64,000 nucleotides of DNA from Flavobacteriales bacterium UBA4110 (GTDB taxonomy: Bacteria; Bacteroidota; Bacteroidia; Flavobacteriales; Weeksellaceae). The translations under genes and the position numbers were made by a program. This document shows, one piece after another, positions 62,571 to 64,000 of this stretch (position 1 is the stretch's first letter; the number at the start of each line of letters is the position of its first letter). The notes under the pieces are model-generated. The model was not told where the DNA came from and did no database searches. It saw only the letters and a program-made list of their open reading frames with translations. The DNA is taken from contig DFXK01000014.1 in NCBI GenBank assembly GCA_002383165.1, positions 1 to 64,000 of the forward strand, in the 5' to 3' direction.

Positions 62571-62801
62571 ATGCAAGAAAAACTACTGGCAATTATCAAT
62601 TCTATCAAAAAGAACAAATTCGAAGAACCTGTTTTGGAAATCACTCCGGAACAAACACTTAGAGAAAATCTTAATTTCGATTCTTTTGACCTCGCTGAGC
62701 TTACCGTAAAAATTGAAGAAGAGTTCGGAATCGATATTTTCGAAGACGGCATAGTCAATACAATCAACGAAATCTATACAAAACTTCAATGTTTTTCTTA
62801 A
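62571..62801 (+). CDS. Acyl carrier protein
   Basis: A 76-residue ACP. The phosphopantetheine Ser lies in NFDSFDLAELTVKIEEEFG, and the flanking helices fit the fold. It is distinct from a housekeeping ACP because of its partner gene. The stop overlaps the AMP ligase start by 13 bp, so the two are coupled and probably form a loading pair. Confidence 0.9.
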   Translation: MQEKLLAIINSIKKNKFEEPVLEITPEQTLRENLNFDSFDLAELTVKIEEEFGIDIFEDGIVNTINEIYTKLQCFS

Positions 62802-64000
62802 TAGATCAGGATTTTTCTTTGTCTTACGAGGAGATTCTGACAGAAATCAACACTTCTGATTCGTATACAGATTGTTACATTTATCCGGATTTGAAATCTT
62901 TTTTTCTCAATTGGATTTTGGCATTAGTCAATGAGCAAAATATTGCATTAATGGATTCTGATATCTCTGAAAAAGAGATTCTGTCAAACGATTTAAAGGT
63001 CAATCAATTAATTAAAATTGAGAATCCGAAAAAGTTTTCTTCGGTAGAAGAATTGATTAATTCAATTAGATATTCTCAGTCTGAGATTACATTGTTTACT
63101 TCCGGAACGACTGGCTTTACAAGAAAATTCACGCATCCTTTGAAAAATCTTATCAGAAAGATTAATGTCTCTGATGAAAGAAAAAATGATGTTTGGGGTT
63201 TTGCTTTCAATCCGACTCATGTTGCTGGAGTTCAGGTTTTTTTTCAAGCAATTTTGAATCAAAATATTTTGGTTAACGTTTTTATGCAATCCAAAGATTT
63301 TGTTATTACTGCTATTAATGAATATAAAATCACGAATCTTTCATCCACACCCACTTTTTATCGATTGCTCTTACCATTGAAAGAATCTTTTGACTCAGTC
63401 AAGAAAATTACTGTTGGTGGCGAAAAATCTGATGCTTATTTGATTTCGGAAATAGAAAAAGCCTTTCCTAATGCGAGAATCAACAATGTTTATGGTTCAA
63501 CGGAAACAGGGCCATTGTTTTCTTCTCAGAATGATGAATTTTTTGTTCAGGAAAAACATATTGGTTTAATAAAAGTGGTTGATGATGAATTATACATTCA
63601 TAAAGATTTATTTGGCAAAACTTCGCAATTGAATTTGATTGATGATTTCTACGCAACTGGCGATTTGATCGAGTGGATTGATGATGAACAAAGAAGATTC
63701 CGATTTATATCAAGGAAAAATGAATTGATCAATGTCGGAGGTTACAAAGTGAATCCTTATGAGGTGGAAGACGAATTAACACAACATTCCAAAATCCGAA
63801 ATGTAAGAGTCTATGGAAAATCCAATGCTGTTTTAGGAAATATCATTTGTTGCGAAATAGAGTTACATCCAAATACCGAACTGAAAGAAGAAGAGGTAAG
63901 ATTTTTCTTGAATGGGAAAATTCAAAACTTCAAAATTCCTAGAAAAATAACCTTTGTTGAAAAGATAGAATTAACCAGAACTGGAAAAAAGAAAATAGTA
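62789..64000 (+). CDS. AMP-forming acyl-ACP/CoA ligase (partial at the window end)
   Basis: ATG 62789 opens a frame of 404 codons with no stop. Core motifs are ITLFTSGTTGFTRKFTHP (ATP loop), NVYGSTETGPL, FYATGDLIEW, VGGYKVNPYEVED and the catalytic-Lys region LTRTGKKKIV at the very end, so the gene is nearly complete. It would adenylate an acyl or aryl acid and load the adjacent ACP. Such ACP-ligase pairs open aryl-polyene/flexirubin clusters in Chryseobacterium, but the product is inferred. Confidence 0.9.
   Translation, partial: MFFLIDQDFSLSYEEILTEINTSDSYTDCYIYPDLKSFFLNWILALVNEQNIALMDSDISEKEILSNDLKVNQLIKIENPKKFSSVEELINSIRYSQSEITLFTSGTTGFTRKFTHPLKNLIRKINVSDERKNDVWGFAFNPTHVAGVQVFFQAILNQNILVNVFMQSKDFVITAINEYKITNLSSTPTFYRLLLPLKESFDSVKKITVGGEKSDAYLISEIEKAFPNARINNVYGSTETGPLFSSQNDEFFVQEKHIGLIKVVDDELYIHKDLFGKTSQLNLIDDFYATGDLIEWIDDEQRRFRFISRKNELINVGGYKVNPYEVEDELTQHSKIRNVRVYGKSNAVLGNIICCEIELHPNTELKEEEVRFFLNGKIQNFKIPRKITFVEKIELTRTGKKKIV

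Noticed and set aside
1..64000. CRISPR arrays, tRNA/rRNA genes, transposases
   Set aside because: No regularly spaced repeats, tRNA-like cloverleaf with CCA-type end, rRNA segments or transposase motifs were seen on reading the sequence.

Overview
The window is a low-GC chromosomal segment from a member of the Flavobacteriia, most likely a Chryseobacterium-type Weeksellaceae. The evidence is gene content and signals: many promoters match the Bacteroidetes form TTG-(16 to 21 bp)-TAnnTTTG, cbb3 oxidase has a fused CcoNO, catalase is divergent from oxyR, and ileS, a DksA-like gene and lspA form one operon. Shine-Dalgarno sequences are weak, and a few genes use GTG or TTG starts.

Layout. 1-9.5 kb: katA and oxyR diverge; metK has a promoter and a SAM-II-like leader; then come an ECF sigma factor with a 45-residue companion, a HAD phosphatase, trpS, and the lspA end of a minus-strand operon. 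9.5-15.9 kb: ileS (with a GIHH signature in place of HxGH) and topA diverge. 15.9-22.4 kb: an accessory island, mostly minus strand, with a decayed gene, a macrodomain-like protein, a GreA/GreB-type factor, a TauE/SafE permease with an extra C-terminal domain, a membrane-anchored unknown, an imperfect inverted-repeat element and a PD-(D/E)xK nuclease fused to a DUF2075 ATPase. 22.6-33.6 kb: an exopolysaccharide locus (two GT-C-like membrane proteins, EpsG-type polymerase, a ureohydrolase-fold protein without metal ligands, GT2, WecA-type initiating transferase, Wza-like lipoprotein, Wzc-like kinase with a Gly-Tyr tail). 33.7-39.1 kb: envelope biogenesis (DUF6089-like protein, uppS, bamA, two OmpH/Skp chaperones). 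39.1-42.7 kb: thioesterase, rfbD, an unknown, then a possible structured RNA directly before a TPR protein. 42.7-49.4 kb: zinc peptidase, ribH, YfgM-like protein, apt and a lipoprotein on the minus strand; RapZ-C-like, MurU-like and LOG genes on the plus strand. 49.4-59.9 kb: a complete cbb3 oxidase locus (ccoI, S, NO, Q, P, G, H and a SafE-like permease) on the minus strand, split between ccoP and ccoG by a strong three-way-junction terminator-like element, with a divergent Crp/Fnr regulator. 59.9-64 kb: panB, esterase and rluA overlap; then an acyl carrier protein and an AMP-forming ligase run off the end, probably the start of an aryl-polyene/flexirubin-type cluster.

How parts work together. 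OxyR probably controls the adjacent catalase. The cco genes build and mature a high-affinity oxidase. The polysaccharide genes give initiation, extension, polymerisation and export, but no flippase was seen. uppS, bamA and the two Skp proteins supply undecaprenyl carrier and outer-membrane assembly next to it. The most notable signals are the three-way-junction element at 52874-52964, the SAM-II-like leader with a competing helix at 2771-2848, the GIHH IleRS, and the island proteins. No tRNA, rRNA, CRISPR array or transposase was seen.
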